DNA of 64,000 nt, taken from positions 1 to 64,000 of the forward strand of contig SAAJ01000011.1 in the NCBI GenBank assembly GCA_009929485.1. The letters run 5' to 3'. Positions 61,281 to 64,000 of this stretch are shown one piece after another (position 1 is the first letter of the stretch; every line of letters begins with the position of its first letter). The DNA is from Negativicutes bacterium. Its GTDB lineage: Bacteria; Bacillota; Negativicutes; Anaeromusales; Anaeromusaceae. The translations under genes and the position numbers were made by a program. The notes beneath the pieces are model-generated. The model searched no databases. It saw nothing but the letters and a program-made list of their open reading frames with translations, and was not told the origin of the DNA.

Positions 61281-62936
61281 TTAAGGTAGCATCCAATGCA
61301 AACTATACGCCTGCAAGTAGGTCAATACTGCCATAAAGATCAACATCGCAATACTATGTCCTACTGTAAATCGGAAGATGTCTCCTTCGTGGCCAACCAT
61401 GCCGGTGGCAGCGGTGGCAACGGAAATACTTTGCGGGGAAATCATTTTGCCGCAAACACCGCCGGAAGAGTTAGCCGCTACTGTCAAATAAGGATCTACG
61501 CCAATTTGCTCGGCAGCGGTACGCTGCATGCTGCCGAAGAGCGCATTCGCCGACGTATCAGAACCGGTCAGGAATACGCCCAGCCAGCCAAGAATCGGCG
61601 AGAAGAAGGGGAAGAGAGTCCCCGTTTTCGTGAAAGCAAGGCCCATTGTGGAACTCATGCCCGAGAAGTTCATAATATAAGCCAAGCCGAGAATCATGGC
61701 AATGGTGCAGATCGGGAAAACTAACTGCTTCGTGGTACGAGCCAAGCAAGCCATCGCGCGTCCCAAACCATAGTTGGGGATGATCAGCAAGGACAGCAAA
61801 CCGGAGAAGAAAATAGCCGTACCAGCCGCCGACAGAAGATTCACCGTGTAAATAGCGCCGTAAGGAGTGTTTTTAGCCACAACTGGCGCCGCTTTGATGA
61901 CCATGTTGTGCAAGCCCGGCCACTGCAGCGCAAACCAAGGCATTTGCTTATCAATATTCACCAAAACTTTTTTCAGGCCGATAAATTTGTCATCCGCCCA
62001 CAAGAACACCAACAGCGCCAAGATTAGGTAAGGCGCCCAGGCGCGCAGCACTTCGCCAACACTGTACTGCAGCTCAACTTTACCTTCACCAGTTTGTTTT
62101 TCATCCGGGAATTTCCAAATCGTAGCTGGTTTCCAGATTTTCAGGAAAATCAAAAGACCGACAATGGTCACAACTGCCGAAGTAATATCCGGCAGATAAG
62201 CATTAACATAGTTAGACGTGAAGAACTGGGTGCCTGCAAAGCAAACGCCAGCTACAACCAAGGCGGGAAGCACTTCCATAGCCCGTTTCCAGCCAGCCAT
62301 GGTCACGCACAACCACAAGGGAACCAAAATGGACAAGAACGGCAGCTGACGCCCAACAACCTGGCTGACATGCATCAGATCCAGATTAGCTACCTGCGCC
62401 GCCACAACTACCGGTATACCGATAGCGCCGAAAGCCACCGGAGCCGTATTGGCAATCAAGCAAATACCGGCTGCATAGATCGGGTTAAAGCCCAAGCCGG
62501 TCAGCATGGCCGCCGTAATGGCCACCGGAGTACCAAAGCCAGCAGTGCCTTCAATAAAGGAACCAAATGCAAAGGCAATGAATAAGGCCTGTAAACGCCG
62601 ATCATCAGTAATGGAAGCCAAAGAATTTTTAATAATTTCAAATTCACCGGACTCCACCGTCATGTTGTAGACCCAAATAGCGGTGACAACAATCCAAACG
62701 ATCGGGAAAATACCAAAAGCCGCACCATACAATACCGAATTAATTGCGAAGCCTGCAGGCATGCCCCAGGCAAAAATGGCAACAAGTACCGCCGAGGTCA
62801 AACCAAACGCGGCTGCCACATGGCCCTTGGCCCTCCGTACACCCAGCATAAAGAGAATGATAAATAGAGGAATAGCCGCCACCAAGGCAGAGACAACAAT
62901 GTTACCAAGTGGATTATATGTCTGAACCCATGTCAT
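61281..62936 (-). CDS. lctP: L-lactate permease
   Basis: This membrane transporter takes up lactate, and probably glycolate, with protons. The 551-residue protein belongs to the LctP family with 12-14 membrane segments. It has FGSFIEGTAGFGTPVAITAA in the N-terminal half and TGSDTSANALFGSMQRTAAE with SSGGVCGKMISPQSISVATA near the end. AAAGGAG lies eight bases before the ATG at 62936. A second copy lies upstream in transcription order. In this organism it supplies the substrate for propionate fermentation. Confidence 0.95.
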   Translation of the reverse strand: MTWVQTYNPLGNIVVSALVAAIPLFIILFMLGVRRAKGHVAAAFGLTSAVLVAIFAWGMPAGFAINSVLYGAAFGIFPIVWIVVTAIWVYNMTVESGEFEIIKNSLASITDDRRLQALFIAFAFGSFIEGTAGFGTPVAITAAMLTGLGFNPIYAAGICLIANTAPVAFGAIGIPVVVAAQVANLDLMHVSQVVGRQLPFLSILVPLWLCVTMAGWKRAMEVLPALVVAGVCFAGTQFFTSNYVNAYLPDITSAVVTIVGLLIFLKIWKPATIWKFPDEKQTGEGKVELQYSVGEVLRAWAPYLILALLVFLWADDKFIGLKKVLVNIDKQMPWFALQWPGLHNMVIKAAPVVAKNTPYGAIYTVNLLSAAGTAIFFSGLLSLLIIPNYGLGRAMACLARTTKQLVFPICTIAMILGLAYIMNFSGMSSTMGLAFTKTGTLFPFFSPILGWLGVFLTGSDTSANALFGSMQRTAAEQIGVDPYLTVAANSSGGVCGKMISPQSISVATAATGMVGHEGDIFRFTVGHSIAMLIFMAVLTYLQAYSLHWMLP

Positions 62937-63549
62937 GCAATACACTCCTTTGCTTCCTTATTCCATCTCCTTAAAAAACGGGATTTCAGCTTGTCTTCCT
63001 ACTCATTGCCTTCCTGCGTCTTCTCGCCCCTCCTTTCCCGCTATACTTTGGAATGCAACACGGCAAGCCGGCGTAACCCGGTTACCTATCATTTCGCAAT
63101 TTAGTGTTATTTTTTAATATTTTATATTTTTTCTGTCTTTTCATGTATTCTACTTACGTAACCAAATTCCTTCTCGTCCCTTATCCTTTTAACTACTCAC
63201 GCAGACACACTACATCCTTTTCATTTCTTTATCTTTCTACTATTTACTCTCATTTTCGAGATTTTTTTAAAAACAAAGCCTCATTTGCATCTACTTTGTT
63301 TTTTGTATACTTTTATGTATTTTTATTTTGCGCGCTATTTTCCGTAAAATTATGTATGAAAGACCTAATCTTCCCTATTTACCTCTGAGCGCATCTTATA
63401 GTATAATTAGGTAAATTTTGATGAAAAATAAGCAAAATCCCTTTCGCGTATTTCGTGTGTTTCGCGGCTTGTTTTATAAATTCTGGCATAACAAAAAAAA
63501 GAACGCCGCCGGCAAAACCGGCGACGCTCTTCCTTTTTAAACCGAACCT
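62937..63549. other. AT-rich intergenic region between two lactate permease genes
   Basis: No gene is supported on either strand. It holds the terminator of the upstream permease (63499-63532) and a small inverted repeat GTAACCCGGTTAC at 63073-63085. A short T/A-rich stretch at 63100-63420 has possible but unconvincing promoter boxes. The regulation of lctP probably lies here. A 39-codon plus-strand frame (63421-63540) is discussed as doubtful. Confidence 0.55.
63499..63532 (-). terminator. terminator after the second lactate permease
   Basis: Fourteen-base arms with two mismatches around CAAAA are followed on the minus strand by a run of eight T. It lies 17 bases past the stop of the gene at 63550. 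Confidence 0.85.
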
Positions 63550-64000
63550 TTAAGGCAGGGGCGGTAACATCCAGTGCAGGAAATAGGCCTGCGAATAGGT
63601 CATTAAGGCAACGATGATGATCATCGCAATACTATGGGGCAAGGTAAAGCGGAAGATCGTTCCTTCCTGCCCTACCAGGCCGGTAGCTGCGGTCGCCACG
63701 GAAATACTCTGCGGCGAAAGCATTTTGCCGCAAACACCGCCGGACGAGTTAGCTGCAACCATCAAATAGGGGTCGGCGCCGATTTGCTCGGCAGTCGTTC
63801 TCTGCAGCGACGAGAACAAGGCGTTGGACGAAGTGTCCGAACCAGTCAAGAACACGCCCAACCAGCCAAGGATTGGCGCAAAGAGCGGGAACAAAGCTCC
63901 GGTCTTTGTGAAAGCCAGACCCATGGTAGCGCTCATGCCCGAATAGTTCATCAGATAAGCTAAGCCCAAGATCATGGCAATCGTTACAATCGGGAACATG
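63550..64000 (-). CDS. lctP: second L-lactate permease, C-terminal part (runs off the window)
   Basis: Only the last 149 or so residues are in the window, and the gene continues beyond base 64000. They contain TGSDTSSNALFSSLQRTTAE and SSGGVCGKMLSPQSISVATA, almost identical to the first copy. The gene appears intact to its stop and has its own terminator. Tandem permeases of this kind often serve different lactate isomers or conditions, but the sequence does not tell which. Confidence 0.9.
   Translation of the reverse strand, partial: MFPIVTIAMILGLAYLMNYSGMSATMGLAFTKTGALFPLFAPILGWLGVFLTGSDTSSNALFSSLQRTTAEQIGADPYLMVAANSSGGVCGKMLSPQSISVATAATGLVGQEGTIFRFTLPHSIAMIIIVALMTYSQAYFLHWMLPPLP

Noticed and set aside
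63073-63085. GTAACCCGGTTAC as a lactate operator
   Set aside because: The arms are only five bases, no regulator is nearby, and such repeats are frequent by chance.
1-64000. Prophage, insertion sequence, CRISPR array or horizontally acquired island
   Set aside because: No integrase, transposase, phage gene, direct-repeat array or tRNA-flanked segment was seen. Gene content is typical chromosomal core and metabolism.

Overview
The window looks like chromosome of an anaerobic Negativicutes bacterium (Sporomusaceae/Veillonellaceae type), a Firmicutes lineage with an outer membrane. Firmicutes traits are two T-box leaders, Rex, and strong GGAGG ribosome binding sites. Outer-membrane traits are an RND efflux pump and a WaaL-type O-antigen ligase. 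Fermentative traits are the methylmalonyl-CoA route to propionate, an electron-bifurcating type [FeFe] hydrogenase, NfnAB and lactate permeases. The genus assignment is inference. I saw no rRNA, tRNA, CRISPR array or insertion sequence. All genes but one (ilvD) lie on the minus strand, so the window is described below in plus-strand coordinate order although transcription mostly runs the other way.

Region 1 (1-4.4 kb): RND pump and its adaptor. Region 2 (4.5-14.4 kb): a Tyr-type T-box leader, a 25-codon ORF, aroF and tyrA, then eight type IV pilus/pseudopilus genes including a ComFB-like gene, then aroC, aroK and aroB, closed by a terminator. Region 3 (14.4-27.5 kb): the cell-shape and division block DUF4321-maf-radC-mreBCD-mrdA-minCDE-rodA, followed by two radical-SAM related genes and RNase G. 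Region 4 (27.6-34.8 kb): the propionate operon, with succinyl-CoA:propionate type CoA-transferase, both methylmalonyl-CoA mutase subunits, MeaB, epimerase, and decarboxylase/transcarboxylase alpha, a small 52-residue subunit, and the biotin carrier. No membrane beta subunit is present.

Region 5 (35.2-43.9 kb): rex, then a nine-gene hydrogenase operon. It holds catalytic HydABC-like subunits plus a second H-cluster-like protein, two GHKL ATPase domains, a DRTGG protein, a PHP-domain protein and a thioredoxin-fold ferredoxin. The second half looks like a redox or H2 signalling module. Region 6 (44-52.8 kb): waaL, a small unknown gene, folC, and valS with its Val T-box, divergent from ilvD. Two full copies and one partial copy of a structured interspersed repeat occur here. 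Region 7 (52.8-64 kb): nfnB-nfnA-fhs-folD, UbiA/UbiD family genes of the futalosine menaquinone type, tatC-tatA, lactate permease and the end of a second lactate permease that runs off the window.

Together the genes describe a cell that takes up lactate, disposes of electrons through propionate and H2, balances NADH, NADPH and ferredoxin with Nfn and the hydrogenase, and regulates amino-acid genes by T-box sensing. The items most worth a second look are the covarying repeat element, the signalling half of the hydrogenase operon, the pilus genes inside the aromatic operon, and the propionate operon without its sodium-pump subunit.
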